64,000 nt of DNA from Croceibacterium ferulae (GTDB lineage: Bacteria > Pseudomonadota > Alphaproteobacteria > Sphingomonadales > Sphingomonadaceae), in contig NZ_QZVQ01000001.1 in the NCBI RefSeq assembly GCF_003660445.1, positions 62,001 through 126,000 of the forward strand, in the 5' to 3' direction. The notes beneath the pieces are model-generated. The model saw only the letters and a program-made list of their open reading frames with translations. It made no database searches and was not told the DNA's origin. The first letter of the stretch is position 1. Each line of letters opens with the position of its first letter. Below, piece after piece: positions 39,221 to 49,532 of this stretch. Made by a program: the position numbers and the translations under genes.

Positions 39221-40152
39221 ACCTTCAGCACCTTGTGCAGGAACAGCGCGATGACCGTGCCCAGTACCAGGCCGACGATTGCGGAAATGCCGGCATAGCC
39301 AAGCCAGCCGAGCACGCCGCCACCCGCGCCGCCATGCGCCGCCAGCCAGTGCTCCGCATCATGCGCCAGGTGCGCCGGACCGGGAATGCCCAGCACCTCG
39401 CCCGAATGCAAAACGATCCCGCCGCCGACCCACAGCATGGCGATCGTGCCGATGACCGACAGCGCCACCAGCACCCGCGGCATGGCCAGCAGCAGCCCGC
39501 GGCCCAGGCTCTGTGCGCCGGCACTGTCCCGCTTGGTCAGGTGCAGCCCGACATCATCCATCTTCACGATCAGCGCCACCACGCCATAGACCACCACCGT
39601 GATCACGATCCCCACCAGCGCCAGCGTGACCCCGCGGGTCACCAGCGTCTGGTCCGCCACCTCGGCCAGGGCGATCGCCATGATCTCCGCCGACAGGATC
39701 AGGTCGGTGCGCACCGCGCCGCTCACCCGGGCCTTCTCGAAGGCGACGGGATCCTCGATAGGATCCTCCAGCGTCTCGCCATGCTTGGCGCCGCCCAGCT
39801 TCTCCATCACTTTCTCGGCGCCCTCGTAAGCGAGGTAGAGCCCGCCAGCCAGCAGCAGCCAGGTGATCGCGGCGGGCAGCAGCTCGCTCAGCAGCAGGGC
39901 GCCGGGCAGCAGGAACACCAGCTTGTTGATCAGGCTGCCCTTGGCGATGCGCGCGATCACCGGCAGTTCGCGATCAGGCGTGAAGCCGGTGACGTAGGAC
40001 GGGGTCACCGCCGCATCGTCGATCACCACGCCCGCCGCCTTGCTGCCCGCCTTGGCCGCGGCCACGCCCACATCGTCCAGGGAGGAGGCCGCAACTCTGG
40101 CGATCACCGCCACATCGTCCAGCAAGGCGACCAATCCACCGGGCACAGGCAT
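39208..40152 (-). CDS. DUF808 family membrane protein (YedI-like)
   Basis: A 314-aa membrane protein that starts with the highly conserved [11 protein letters not shown]-type segment ([27 protein letters not shown]) followed by [15 protein letters not shown], both diagnostic of DUF808. About six hydrophobic spans follow, with [11 protein letters not shown] between them. The molecular role of the family is not established. Convergent with lexA and divergent from rpsF. Confidence 0.92.
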   Translation of the reverse strand: MPVPGGLVALLDDVAVIARVAASSLDDVGVAAAKAGSKAAGVVIDDAAVTPSYVTGFTPDRELPVIARIAKGSLINKLVFLLPGALLLSELLPAAITWLLLAGGLYLAYEGAEKVMEKLGGAKHGETLEDPIEDPVAFEKARVSGAVRTDLILSAEIMAIALAEVADQTLVTRGVTLALVGIVITVVVYGVVALIVKMDDVGLHLTKRDSAGAQSLGRGLLLAMPRVLVALSVIGTIAMLWVGGGIVLHSGEVLGIPGPAHLAHDAEHWLAAHGGAGGGVLGWLGYAGISAIVGLVLGTVIALFLHKVLKVGAH

Positions 40153-40376
40153 TCTCCGTCACAGATTCGCGAAAGCCGGTGCGTAGCAGATCGCCGGCCG
40201 GGAGCGAGCGGATCAGCGCGCTTGCATTGTGGCCGCGTTCGGCTAAGGCCGCCGCTTCCCGCGCCGGCGAACCGCGCCGCGATGGGTCAGCAGAAAGCCG
40301 GAGGGGCCGATGCCAGCGCGTGTCACGCGCATGGCGGACAGCCAGCGATCGGCAGGAAGTGAAAGGAAGCGTTGAC

Positions 40377-40733
40377 ATGGCTCTTTACGAGCATGTGTTC
40401 CTCGCGCGTCAGGATCTGAGCCAGGCTCAGGTCGATGCGCTCGCCGCCTCGATCACGGAGATCGTGGAAGCGAACGAGGGCAAGGTCGTCAAGACCGAGA
40501 GCTGGGGCCTGAAGTCCCTGGCATACAAGATCGACCGTAACCGCAAGGCGCATTTCGTGCTCCTCAACCTCGAGGGTCCGGGCGCCATGGTCATGGAACT
40601 GGAGCGCCAGAACCGCATCAACGAAGACGTGATCCGCTGGATCACCATCGCCGTTGAAGAGCACGAGGAAGGCCCGTCTGCGCAGCTGCGCAAGGTCGAG
40701 CGCGACCGCAAGCGCCGTGGGGATAGCAACTGA
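40377..40733 (+). CDS. rpsF: 30S ribosomal protein S6
   Basis: A 118-aa small-subunit protein that pairs with S18 in the platform. It begins [15 protein letters not shown] and has [18 protein letters not shown] and a basic C-terminal tail. The ATG at 40377 is preceded by AAAGGA. Its stop shares a base with the start of rpsR (TGATG). Confidence 0.97.
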   Translation: MALYEHVFLARQDLSQAQVDALAASITEIVEANEGKVVKTESWGLKSLAYKIDRNRKAHFVLLNLEGPGAMVMELERQNRINEDVIRWITIAVEEHEEGPSAQLRKVERDRKRRGDSN

Positions 40734-40957
40734 TGGCCCGTCCGTTTTTCCGCCGCCGCAAGTCCTGCCCGTTCTCGGCCAAGGACGCCCCCGCGATCGA
40801 CTACAAGGACACGCGCCTGCTGCAAGGCTTCATGTCCGAGCGTGGCAAGATCGTGCCCAGCCGTATCACTGCCGTCAGCGGCAAGAAGCAGCGCGAGCTG
40901 GCCAAGGCGATCAAGCGCGCCCGCCATCTGGGCCTGCTGCCCTATGTCGTGAAGTAA
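40733..40957 (+). CDS. rpsR: 30S ribosomal protein S18
   Basis: A 74-aa basic ribosomal protein with RRRKSCPFS at the start, [19 protein letters not shown] and the [11 protein letters not shown]-type ending. Coupled to rpsF and 13 bp ahead of rplI. The Cys in KSCPF is a single remaining Cys of the zinc-type ancestor. Confidence 0.97.
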   Translation: MARPFFRRRKSCPFSAKDAPAIDYKDTRLLQGFMSERGKIVPSRITAVSGKKQRELAKAIKRARHLGLLPYVVK

Positions 40958-40970
40958 GGAGCGGACGACC

Positions 40971-41588
40971 ATGGATATCATCCTGCTCGAACGGATCGAG
41001 AAGCTCGGCGCCATCGGCGACGTCGTGACCGTCAAGGACGGCTACGCCCGCAACTTCCTGCTGCCGCAGAAGAAGGCGCTGCGCGCCAACGACAACAACA
41101 AGCGCGTGTTCGAAGCCAACCGGGAACGGCTGGTGACCGAGAACGCGGAACGCCGTGGCGAGGCCGAGAAGTTCGGCCAGACCGTGGACGGGGCCCAGGT
41201 GGTCCTGATCCGCGCATCGTCAAATTCCGGCCAGCTGTACGGTTCGGTCAGCGCCCGCGACATCGCCGTGGCGCTGGTGGAACAGGGTCACGATGTGGAC
41301 AAGCGCCAGGTCGTGATGCCGACGCCCATCAAGACGCTGGGCATGTTCGACATCACGATCGCCTTGCACCCTGAAGTGCGCGTGACGGTGAAGGTCAACG
41401 TGGCGCGTTCGGCGGATGAGGCCGAACTGCAGAGCCAGGGCGTCGACGTCATGGCCCGCATGTTCGAGGAAGATCGTGGCGAGGGCGAAGGCTTCACCGA
41501 AGCCTACGATCCCAACCGCGAGCTGGGCGAACTGCCGAGCGACGACGAGGACGAGATTCCGACCAACGGGGAAGAAGCCGTGCAGTAA
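40971..41588 (+). CDS. rplI: 50S ribosomal protein L9
   Basis: A 205-aa large-subunit protein, about 55 residues longer than the E. coli version because of an acidic C-terminal tail (rich in Glu, Asp), a feature often seen in this bacterial order. The N-terminal domain has MDIILLERIEKLGAIGDVVTVKDGYARNFLLP. A strong terminator follows. Confidence 0.96.
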   Translation: MDIILLERIEKLGAIGDVVTVKDGYARNFLLPQKKALRANDNNKRVFEANRERLVTENAERRGEAEKFGQTVDGAQVVLIRASSNSGQLYGSVSARDIAVALVEQGHDVDKRQVVMPTPIKTLGMFDITIALHPEVRVTVKVNVARSADEAELQSQGVDVMARMFEEDRGEGEGFTEAYDPNRELGELPSDDEDEIPTNGEEAVQ

Positions 41589-41616
41589 GCGCCAGGCTTC
41601 ATCGCCGGACCTTTCG

Positions 41617-41650
41617 AAAGGGCGCGGGACCAGCAGGTTCCGCGCCCTTT
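41617..41650 (+). terminator. Rho-independent terminator of the rpsF-rpsR-rplI operon
   Basis: Perfect 11-bp stem AAAGGGCGCGG / CCGCGCCCTTT (41617-41627 and 41640-41650), 12-base loop, followed by a T-rich tail TTTCTCTTG. Confidence 0.85.
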
Positions 41651-41667
41651 CTCTTGTCCGGAAATAA

Positions 41668-41682
41668 TGCGAGCCACTCGCA
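41668..41682. promoter_or_regulatory. Palindromic operator 1 upstream of siderophore receptor
   Basis: TGCGAG-CCA-CTCGCA, a perfect inverted repeat. A second copy begins 31 bp downstream (three helical turns) and a third lies before tonB. Position and association with iron genes suggest an iron-responsive regulator such as Fur or a related factor. Confidence 0.55.
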
Positions 41683-41698
41683 GAAACACTGTTGCAGT

Positions 41699-41713
41699 TG
41701 CGAGTCACTCGTA
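41699..41713. promoter_or_regulatory. Palindromic operator 2 upstream of siderophore receptor
   Basis: TGCGAG-TCA-CTCGTA, one mismatch from a perfect inverted repeat. It lies 33 bp upstream of the receptor start. Confidence 0.55.
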
Positions 41714-41745
41714 GTAGCGCGCCTTCAGCTTTGCTTGGGGGTCTC

Positions 41746-44091
41746 ATGTCTGCAATACGAACTATCCCGTCATACCTGGCGCTCGGCTGCGTCAGCGCCT
41801 TCGCCTTCAGCACTGGCGCACAGGCGCAGCAAGGCGAACAGCCGCAGCGTCTCGGCTCCGCCACAGTCACCAGCACCGCCATCGATGACGAGGTCGTGAA
41901 GGTGGAAGAAGCGGAATCCCCCAAATACACGCAGCCGCTGCTCGACATTCCGCAGACCATCACGGTGCTGAGCAACACCACCCTGCGCCAGCAGAACCTG
42001 CTGACGCTGCGTGAGGCGCTGACCACCATCCCCGGCATCACCTTCGGCGCGGGCGAAGGTGGCGGCGGCTATGGCGACAGCATCAACCTGCGGGGGCAGA
42101 GCGCCAACAACGACCTGCAGATCGACGGCGTGCGTGACAGCGCGCAGTACAACCGGTCCGACACGTTCAATCTGGAACAGATCGAGGTCGTGAACGGGGC
42201 CAATTCGGTCTATGCCGGGTCGGGCTCGATCGGCGGCACGATCAACCTGATCACCAAGCGGCCGCGCGCCGACGATCTGACGATCGTGTCCGGCGGCATC
42301 GGCACCGATGAATATTATCGCGGCACGATCGACAGCAATGTGCGGGTGGCCGAGAACATCGCCGTCCGGCTGAACGCGATGGTGCACCACAACGAGTTCG
42401 CCGATCGCGATTTCGAAAGCGCGGAGCGGTGGGGCGTCGCCCCGTCCGTCACCTTCGGGATCGACGGCCCGACCAGCCTGACGCTGCTGTACCAGCACCA
42501 GGAGGACGAGAATACGCCCGTCTATGGCGTGCCCTATTACAGCGCGCTGGGCGGCCTGCTGCCGGGCGCCGATTACGGGGGTTATTACGGCTACAGGGAT
42601 GTCGACCGCCAGGACCAGACGATCGACCTGGCCACGGCGATCGTGGAGCACCAGTTCAGCGACGTGCTGTCGGTGCGCAACCTGTTCCGCCTCAGCCACA
42701 TCGATGCCGACATCGTCGTCAATCCGCCCCAGGGCGCCTATTGCCTGGCCAGCGGTAGCCTGCCGACGGGCGCGGCCTGCGAGGCGGGCCAGATCCCCGG
42801 CACCTACTACCCCTCCGGCCCGCGCGGCACGACCCGGTTCACCGAAACGGAACTGCTGCACAACCAGCTGGACCTGATGGCCTCGTTCGACACGGGCGGA
42901 GTGCAGCACAATGTGACGCTTGGCCTTGCCTATACCAGCGAGGATTACCGGCTCGACAACGGCAACTCGCTGCGCAATCCCGGCGGCGTCACGCCCAACC
43001 CGGCGCTGCCGCCGATCAACATCGCCGATCCGGATGCGATCTATGGCGGCCCGGTGAACTTCGTGCGCACCGGCCGGCAGCGAGGCACCACCAGCAATGT
43101 GGCGCTCTACCTGTTCGACGCGGTCGAACTGGGCGAACAGTTCGAGATCAATGGCGGCATCCGCTGGGAACGGAACGACGCACGCTTCCGCAGCGATACC
43201 GTCAGCACCGCTGGCGCCATCACGCCGGGCGCGGTGCAGGAGAGCGAGGACAATCTGTTCAGCTATCGCATCGGCGCGGTCTTCAAGCCGGTGCCGAATG
43301 CCAGCCTGTACGCCGCCTATGGCAACAGCCGCACGCCAACCTCCGCCTCCGTGCGCGGGGGCTGCGGCGCAGCGAATGCGGAGCAGATCCTGATCGGCGC
43401 GGAGCCGTGCGGTGTAAACCCGCAGGAAGCGGTCAATTACGAGATCGGCGGCAAGGTGGACCTGTTCGATGCCGGGCTGCAGCTGACCGCCGCCCTGTTC
43501 CGCAACGAACGCACCAACTATCCCGTCACCAGCAACGATCCGGCGATCGGCAATCTGCAGGTGAATGACGGCCGCAACCGGGTGAACGGCGTGGCGCTGG
43601 GCGCGGCGGGGCGGATCACGCCGGAATGGACGGTGTTCGCCAACTACACCTATCTGGACAGCCAGGTGCTGCAGTCGGTCTCCAATTACTGCCTGGCCAA
43701 CCCGGGCACCAGCTATACCCCGCCGACCGGCGGCAATGCCGTGACCTGCCCGCTGACCGACCTGCAGGCGGGCAACCCGCTGACCAACACGCCCGAACAT
43801 TCCGGCAGCCTGTTCACCACCTATACCCTGCCCTTCGGCCTCCAGGTGGGATACGGCTTCACCTATCAGGGCAGCTTCCTGCTGACGAACACGGCGACGC
43901 CGTTCATCAGGTCCGACGACTGGATGACGCACCGGTTCTATCTTGCCTACACCATGGACAATGGGCTGGCGGCGCAGCTGAATGTGCAGAACGTGTTCGA
44001 GGAGCGGTACTTCACCGGCATCCGCAACAATGGCTGGGCCACGCCGGGCGAAGGCCGGTCCGCGGTGCTGACGCTGAGCTACAGCTATTGA
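41746..44091 (+). CDS. TonB-dependent siderophore receptor (catecholate type)
   Basis: A 781-aa outer-membrane receptor: signal peptide ending in FSTGAQAQ, TonB box region, plug domain (SPKYTQPLLDIPQTITVL, LREALTTIPGITFGAGEGG, GDSINLRGQSANNDLQIDGVRD, IEVVNGANSVYAGSGSIGGTINLITKRP) and a 22-strand barrel ending in an aromatic residue (VLTLSYSY). Plug motifs are closest to Fiu/CirA-type catecholate receptors. The start at 41746 (MSAIRTIPS) is chosen to give a proper signal peptide. Two palindromes upstream suggest iron regulation. Confidence 0.93.
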   Translation: MSAIRTIPSYLALGCVSAFAFSTGAQAQQGEQPQRLGSATVTSTAIDDEVVKVEEAESPKYTQPLLDIPQTITVLSNTTLRQQNLLTLREALTTIPGITFGAGEGGGGYGDSINLRGQSANNDLQIDGVRDSAQYNRSDTFNLEQIEVVNGANSVYAGSGSIGGTINLITKRPRADDLTIVSGGIGTDEYYRGTIDSNVRVAENIAVRLNAMVHHNEFADRDFESAERWGVAPSVTFGIDGPTSLTLLYQHQEDENTPVYGVPYYSALGGLLPGADYGGYYGYRDVDRQDQTIDLATAIVEHQFSDVLSVRNLFRLSHIDADIVVNPPQGAYCLASGSLPTGAACEAGQIPGTYYPSGPRGTTRFTETELLHNQLDLMASFDTGGVQHNVTLGLAYTSEDYRLDNGNSLRNPGGVTPNPALPPINIADPDAIYGGPVNFVRTGRQRGTTSNVALYLFDAVELGEQFEINGGIRWERNDARFRSDTVSTAGAITPGAVQESEDNLFSYRIGAVFKPVPNASLYAAYGNSRTPTSASVRGGCGAANAEQILIGAEPCGVNPQEAVNYEIGGKVDLFDAGLQLTAALFRNERTNYPVTSNDPAIGNLQVNDGRNRVNGVALGAAGRITPEWTVFANYTYLDSQVLQSVSNYCLANPGTSYTPPTGGNAVTCPLTDLQAGNPLTNTPEHSGSLFTTYTLPFGLQVGYGFTYQGSFLLTNTATPFIRSDDWMTHRFYLAYTMDNGLAAQLNVQNVFEERYFTGIRNNGWATPGEGRSAVLTLSYSY

Positions 44092-44107
44092 TGCACTCAA
44101 TTACTAT

Positions 44108-44122
44108 TGCGAGGTGATTGCA
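44108..44122. promoter_or_regulatory. Degenerate palindromic operator 3 upstream of tonB
   Basis: TGCGAG-GTG-ATTGCA, similar in layout to the two palindromes upstream of the receptor gene, 46 bp before the TonB start. Confidence 0.4.
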
Positions 44123-44167
44123 TGTTAGTGCTTGAGCTTCGCACCGTTTGCATCGAGAAGGTGGGCC

Positions 44168-44896
44168 ATGCTGCTGCAACGCACCGATAGCATGGCCTGC
44201 GGGGCAGATTGGGGGCCGCTGCCACCTCCGGCAAGGTATGGCAGCAGTCCCCGCCCTCGCCTCGCGGCCATAGGCGCGACGGCGGCGGTCCATGTCGTCT
44301 TCGCGCTGGCCTTGCTGGGCTTGGGCATCCGGGCCACGCATCAGGAGAGTGCCCGCATCGTCGCGGTGAACCTGACCCCCGGCAGCAAGGCGGAGCAGCC
44401 GGAGCCGGAGCAGGTCCCGCCGCCCTCCCCCACGCAGCCGCGCCGGCTGGAAACCGCCATTCTCCCGCCGAGGGTGCCGGTGGCGGTGGTCCGACCGGCG
44501 ATCGCCATCGCCCCGGCCATGGCGCAGCCGGCAGCGGTGCCGCAGGCGGCACCCGCCGCGCCTGCCGCCCAGCCGGCGGAACCCGCCCCCGCCCCGCCCG
44601 CGCAGCCGGCGGCGGCGCAGAGCGGCGATCTCGGCGCCCGCATCCTGTCAGCCCCGCCGCCCCGCTACCCGGTGCAGAGCCGCCGCCGGCGCGAACAGGG
44701 GACGGTGGAGCTGTTGCTGACGCTGGACACGGACGGTTCGGTGGAGACGATCGCCGTGCACCGCAGCAGCGGCTTCGAACGGCTGGACGATGCGGCGCTG
44801 AGCGCGGTGCGGCGCTGGCGATGGGAGCCGACGGTGCAGGCTGGCACACCGGTAAAGGTGCGGGGCGTGGTCGCCATTCCGTTCCAGCTGACCTGA
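44168..44896 (+). CDS. TonB energy transducer protein
   Basis: A 242-aa protein: one N-terminal membrane span (LAAIGATAAVHVVFALALLGLG), a proline/alanine-rich periplasmic spacer (PEPEQVPPPSPTQPRR and a long PA-repeat), and a C-terminal TonB domain (PPPRYPVQSRRRREQGTVELLLTLDTDG). It transfers proton-motive energy to the receptor. It is 76 bp after the receptor and 6 bp before the hydroxylase gene, so all three likely act together. Confidence 0.9.
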   Translation: MLLQRTDSMACGADWGPLPPPARYGSSPRPRLAAIGATAAVHVVFALALLGLGIRATHQESARIVAVNLTPGSKAEQPEPEQVPPPSPTQPRRLETAILPPRVPVAVVRPAIAIAPAMAQPAAVPQAAPAAPAAQPAEPAPAPPAQPAAAQSGDLGARILSAPPPRYPVQSRRRREQGTVELLLTLDTDGSVETIAVHRSSGFERLDDAALSAVRRWRWEPTVQAGTPVKVRGVVAIPFQLT

Positions 44897-44902
44897 TCCG
44901 CC

Positions 44903-45586
44903 ATGCTGATCGCGATCCCCGATCTGCTGGATGCGGCGCGGCTGGCGCAGGTCCGCGCTCTGATGGACGCGGGCGAATGGGTCGACGGCAACGTCACCTC
45001 CGGCCCGCAATCCGCCCTGGCCAAGAAGAACTGCCAGCTGCCCGAAGGCAGCGCGGCGGCGCAGCAGGCCGGGCAGATCGTGCTGGGGGCGCTGGGCGCA
45101 AATCCGCTGTTCATCGCCGCCGCCCTGCCGCAGGTGATCTTCCCGCCCCTGTTCAACGCCTATGAAGGCGGGCAGCTGTTCGGCACGCATGTGGACAATG
45201 CCATCCGCATCCATGCCGGCACCGGCCTGCGCGTACGGTCCGACCTGTCGATGACCGTGTTCCTGGAAGACCCCGCCAGCTACGAGGGCGGCGAGCTGAC
45301 CGTGGAGACCAATTTCGGCGTCCAGCAGGTGAAGCTGCCGGCCGGCCATGCGGTGCTCTACCCCTCCTCCTCGCTGCACCGGGTGGAGCCGGTCACGCGC
45401 GGACGGCGGGTGGCGAGCTTCTTCTGGATCCAGTCCATGATCCGCGACGATGCGGCGCGCGCCATTCTGTTCGATCTTGACCGGTCGGTGCAGGATCTGG
45501 CGGCGGCCAACGGGCAAGGCGACGCCGCGGTGATCCGGCTGACGGGTGTGTACCACAACCTGCTGCGACGCTGGGCCGAGGGGTGA
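44903..45586 (+). CDS. PKHD-type Fe(II)/2-oxoglutarate hydroxylase (PiuC/YbiX)
   Basis: A 227-aa oxygenase with the iron triad visible as His and Asp in [10 protein letters not shown] and a later His in [14 protein letters not shown], where the Arg binds 2-oxoglutarate. The family accompanies siderophore receptors and is often induced by iron limitation; the actual target is not established. The third gene of the iron cluster. Confidence 0.93.
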   Translation: MLIAIPDLLDAARLAQVRALMDAGEWVDGNVTSGPQSALAKKNCQLPEGSAAAQQAGQIVLGALGANPLFIAAALPQVIFPPLFNAYEGGQLFGTHVDNAIRIHAGTGLRVRSDLSMTVFLEDPASYEGGELTVETNFGVQQVKLPAGHAVLYPSSSLHRVEPVTRGRRVASFFWIQSMIRDDAARAILFDLDRSVQDLAAANGQGDAAVIRLTGVYHNLLRRWAEG

Positions 45587-45678
45587 CCCGGCGCTGACAC
45601 CAAAAGCGCGGGATAAGCGTTTGCGAGCGGACCACCTCTGCTAAGTGCAGCCCCACCGCTTCGATCGAGACACCATCA

Positions 45679-48600
45679 ATGCCACTTTCTCCCCGCGACA
45701 CCGGTGGACCATCATGGTCCGAGGACGAGCGCGTTGCAGCGCTGGAGGCCTATGCCGTCCTCGACACCTCGGCAGAGGCGGAGTTCGACGATCTTGTGCG
45801 GCTGGCGACGGACACGTTCGCGGCACCGATCGCGGTCATAAACCTGGTCGCGCGCGACCGGCAGTGGTTCAAGGCGGAGCGGGGGATCGGCACGCGCGAG
45901 CTTCCGCTCGAACTCTCGATCTGCGCCCATGCCCTGGAAGGGGGTGACCTGACCGTCGTGCCGGATCTGCAGGCGGACGAACGCTTCGCGTCCAACCCGC
46001 TGGTCACCGCGCCACACGGGCTGCGTTTCTATGCCGGCGCCCTGCTGCGCAGCCCTGCCGGCCTGCCGGTCGGCACGGTCTGCGTGCTGGATCGCGCGCC
46101 TCGGCCGGATGGCATCACGCCGCACCAGCAACTGGTGCTGGAGGTGCTGGCCCGGCAGGTCATGACGCAGCTGGAACTGCGGCGCGCGCTGGCGGAACAG
46201 GCGCACCGTGCCGATGCGTTCACGGCCATCACCAGGCAGCACGGCCATTCGCAGGACGCGCTGCGGCAGATCGAGCAGCGTTACCGCCTTGCCGCGCGGG
46301 CGACGAACGATGCCGTGTGGGACTGGGACTTCGCAACCAATCACGTCACCTGGAATGCCGCGCTGGAGGAAAGCCACGGGTACCGGCTGGCGGAGGTGGA
46401 GCCGACCGGGGACTGGTGGATCGCGCACATCCACCCCGATGACCGCGCCCGGATAGACACAAGCATCCATGCAGCGATCGACGGCGGCGCCGACAGCTGG
46501 TCGGACGAGTACCGGTTCCGGCGGGCCGATGGCAGCTATGCCAGCATCCTGGATCGCGGCCATGTGATCCGCGGCGGCAACGGCCGTGCCACGCGGATGA
46601 TCGGCGCGATGCTGGACATGACCGAACGGCAGCAAAGCCGCGCTGCCCTGGCCATCAGCGAGGAACGGTTGCGGTTGGCCACGGAGGCGGCTGAGGTCGG
46701 CTTCTGGGATGTCGACATCCTGGAGGACGTGCTGATCTGGCCGCCGGTCGTGAAGCGGATGTTCGGTATCTCGGCCGACGTGCCGGTATCCATGCGCGAT
46801 TTCGTGGAAGGGGTGCATCCGGACGACCGCGCCGCCACCACCGCCGCCTTTGCCAGCGCCTGCGACCCGGGCCAGCGCACCCTGTACGACGTGGAATATC
46901 GCACGATCGGCAAGGAGGACGGACTGATCCGCTGGGTCGCGGCCAAGGGGCGCGGCATCTTCGCAGCCGACGGGCGGTGCCTGCGCGTGGTCGGCACCGC
47001 GATCGACGTGACCACCCGCAAGCAGGCCAGCCAGGCCCTGCGGCAGAGCGAGGCCCGCCTGCGCTTCCTGCGCACGCTGGATGAGGGGCTGCAGAATGCA
47101 ACCGACGCACCGGCAGCGATGGCGGCGGCGGCGGCGCTGCTGGCCCGGCAGCTGGACGCGTCGCGGTGCGCCTATGCGGATGTCGATGCCGACAGTGACC
47201 GGTTCATCATCCGCAACGATTATACCGCGCCCGGCATTGCCAGTTCCACCGGGATCTACAGCCTGGACCTGTTCGGGTCGCGGGCCGTGGCCAACATGCA
47301 TGGCGGGCATACGCTGGTGGTGCGCGACGTGCTGCGCGAACTTGCGGCGGGCGATGGGCAGGACATGTTCCGGTCCATCGGCATCGACGCGATCATCTGC
47401 TGTCCGCTGGTGAAGGATGGGCGGCTGGTGGCGATGATGGCCGTGCACCAAGACCGGCCGCGCGACTGGCGGGAAGATGAGGTCGCACTGGTCGAGGCAG
47501 CGGTGGAACGCTGTTGGGCGCATGTGCAGCGGATCGGTGCGGAAGCCCGGCTGCGCGAGAGCGAGGATCGGTACCGCACGCTGTTCGAGGCGGTCGACGC
47601 CGGCTTCACCATCGCCGAAGTGAAGTTCGATGCTGCCGGCACCCCATTGGACTACCGCCTGCTGGAGATGAACCCGGCCTTCAAGCGGCAGACCGGCATG
47701 GATGGCCTGCTGGGCCTGTGGGTGCGGGAGGCGATCCCGGATCTCGAGCAGCACTGGTTCGACACCTATGGCCGCGTGGCCGCCACAGGGGAACCCGCCC
47801 GGTTCGAAAACCACGCCGCCCCCATGGGCCGCTGGTTCGACGTGCACGCCTATCGCATCGGCACGCCGGGACAGCACCAGGTCGCCATCCTGTTCAACGA
47901 CATCACCGCGCGCAAGCAGTCCGAACGTTTGCTGCTGAAGCTGAACGACGAGCTGGAAAACCAGGTGGCGGAGCGTACGGCCGAGCTGCGCTTCAGCCGC
48001 GACATCATCGAGGCGACCACCTCCCCCATCTGCGCGTTCGATACCGAGTTCCGGATCATCGCCTTCAATCCGGCACACGCGGCCGAGTTCAGGCGCGCGA
48101 ACGGCTTCGATGCCGTGCTGGGCGATGTGCTGCCGACCTGTTCGAGCCGGGCCAGCGCGAGGCGATGCAGGCGCTGATGGCCCGCGCGCTGACCGGCGAA
48201 CGTTTCACCGCGGTGGAGGTGTTCGGCCGCGCGGAATGCGCCCTGCCCTGCTGGGAGATCAACTACACCCCCATGCGCGACGAGGATGGCATGATCGTCG
48301 GCGCGTTCTATCTGGCCAAGGACATTTCCGAACGCCTGCGCGCGGAGCAGGAGCTGCTCGCCGCGCAGGAGGCGTTGCGCCAGAGCCAGAAGATGGAGGC
48401 GATGGGCAGCCTGACGGGCGGCGTGGCGCATGACTTCAACAATCTGCTGACGCCGATCATCGGCAGCCTCGACATCCTGCAACGCAAGGGCGTGGGCGGG
48501 GAGCGGGAGCAGCGCCTGATCGGCGGCGCGCTGCAATCGGCCGAGCGGGCCAAGACGCTGGTGCAGCGGCTGCTGGCCTTTGCCCGGCGGCAACCGCTGC

Positions 48601-49475
48601 AGCCGCGCGCCGTGGACATCGCTGCGCTGGTCGGCGGCATGGCGGATCTGGTCGCCAGCACGTCCGGCCCACAGACACGGGTCGCCATGGATGTGGCCGA
48701 CGACCTGCCCGCCGCGCTGGCGGACCAGAACCAGCTGGAAATGGCGATCCTGAACCTGAGCGTGAATGCCCGCGACGCGATGCCCGATGGCGGCCGGCTG
48801 AGCATCACGGCGCGCCAGGTGCAGGTGAAGGACGGCCATCCGACCGGGCTGAAGCCGGGCCGTTATGTGCGCCTGTCGGTCGCGGATAGCGGGATCGGCA
48901 TGGATGCCGAGACGCTGCGGCGGGCGGTGGAGCCATTCTATTCCACGAAGGGCATCGGTCAGGGCACCGGACTTGGCCTGTCGATGGTCCACGGCCTGGC
49001 CGCGCAGCTGGGCGGGGCGTTGACGATCGAGAGCCGGCCGGGCCTGGGCACCGATGTCCAGCTATGGCTGCCGGCCACCACGATCAGCCCCGAAATGGCC
49101 GACCGGGTGGAGGACGCCGCGCCGACCATGCAGGCCGGAACCGCGCTGGTGGTGGATGACGAGGAATTCGTGCGCGCCAGCACGGCCGACATGCTCGCCG
49201 ATCTGGGGTACCACATCACGGAAGCGGACTCGGCGGAACATGCGTGGGAGCTGGTGCAGAACGGGCTGAAACCCGATCTGCTGGTGACCGACCACCTGAT
49301 GCCCGGCAAGACCGGTACCGACCTGGCGCGCGACGTGCTGGCCCGTCTGCCCGCCACACGCGTGCTGATCGTGTCCGGCTATGCCGAGGCGGATGGCATC
49401 GCCGCCGACCTGCCGCGGCTGGTCAAGCCGTTTCGCCAGGCCGACCTGGCCGCCAGCATCGCCGACGGCGCCTGA
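45679..49475 (+). pseudogene. Multi-sensor hybrid histidine kinase with a single-base frameshift
   Basis: Two halves of one kinase: an 832-aa frame ending at 48177, and a second frame continuing to 49475. Restoring one G near 48134 (CTGCCGACCTG to CTGCCGGACCTG, so VLPDLFEPGQREAM) yields one protein of about 1265 aa. In order: GAF (about 20-165), PAS (about 200-320), PAS (330-450), GAF (460-610), PAS (620-740), coiled coil LLLKLNDELENQVAERTAEL, PAS, HisKA (GGVAHDFNNLL, phospho-His), HATPase (SVNARDAM, DSGIGM, GTGLGLSMV) and a C-terminal REC domain (VDDEEFVRAS, LLVTDHLMPGKTGTD). The break falls inside the last PAS domain, before the kinase core. Signal unknown. Confidence 0.88.
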
Positions 49476-49481
49476 CTTCAA

Positions 49482-49512
49482 CGTGTGCGGCGGGACCGAT
49501 CCGCCGCACACG
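49482..49512. terminator. Bidirectional hairpin between histidine kinase and pirin genes
   Basis: 12-bp perfect stem CGTGTGCGGCGG / CCGCCGCACACG with a 7-base loop, located between two convergent genes. No strong T-run, but position fits termination. Confidence 0.6.
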
Positions 49513-49532
49513 CAGGCTGTCCCGGCCTTCGA

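Noticed and set aside
41770-44100. 776-codon minus-strand frame opposite the siderophore receptor
   Set aside because: The plus-strand reading has all TonB receptor plug motifs and a terminal barrel strand; the minus frame has none.
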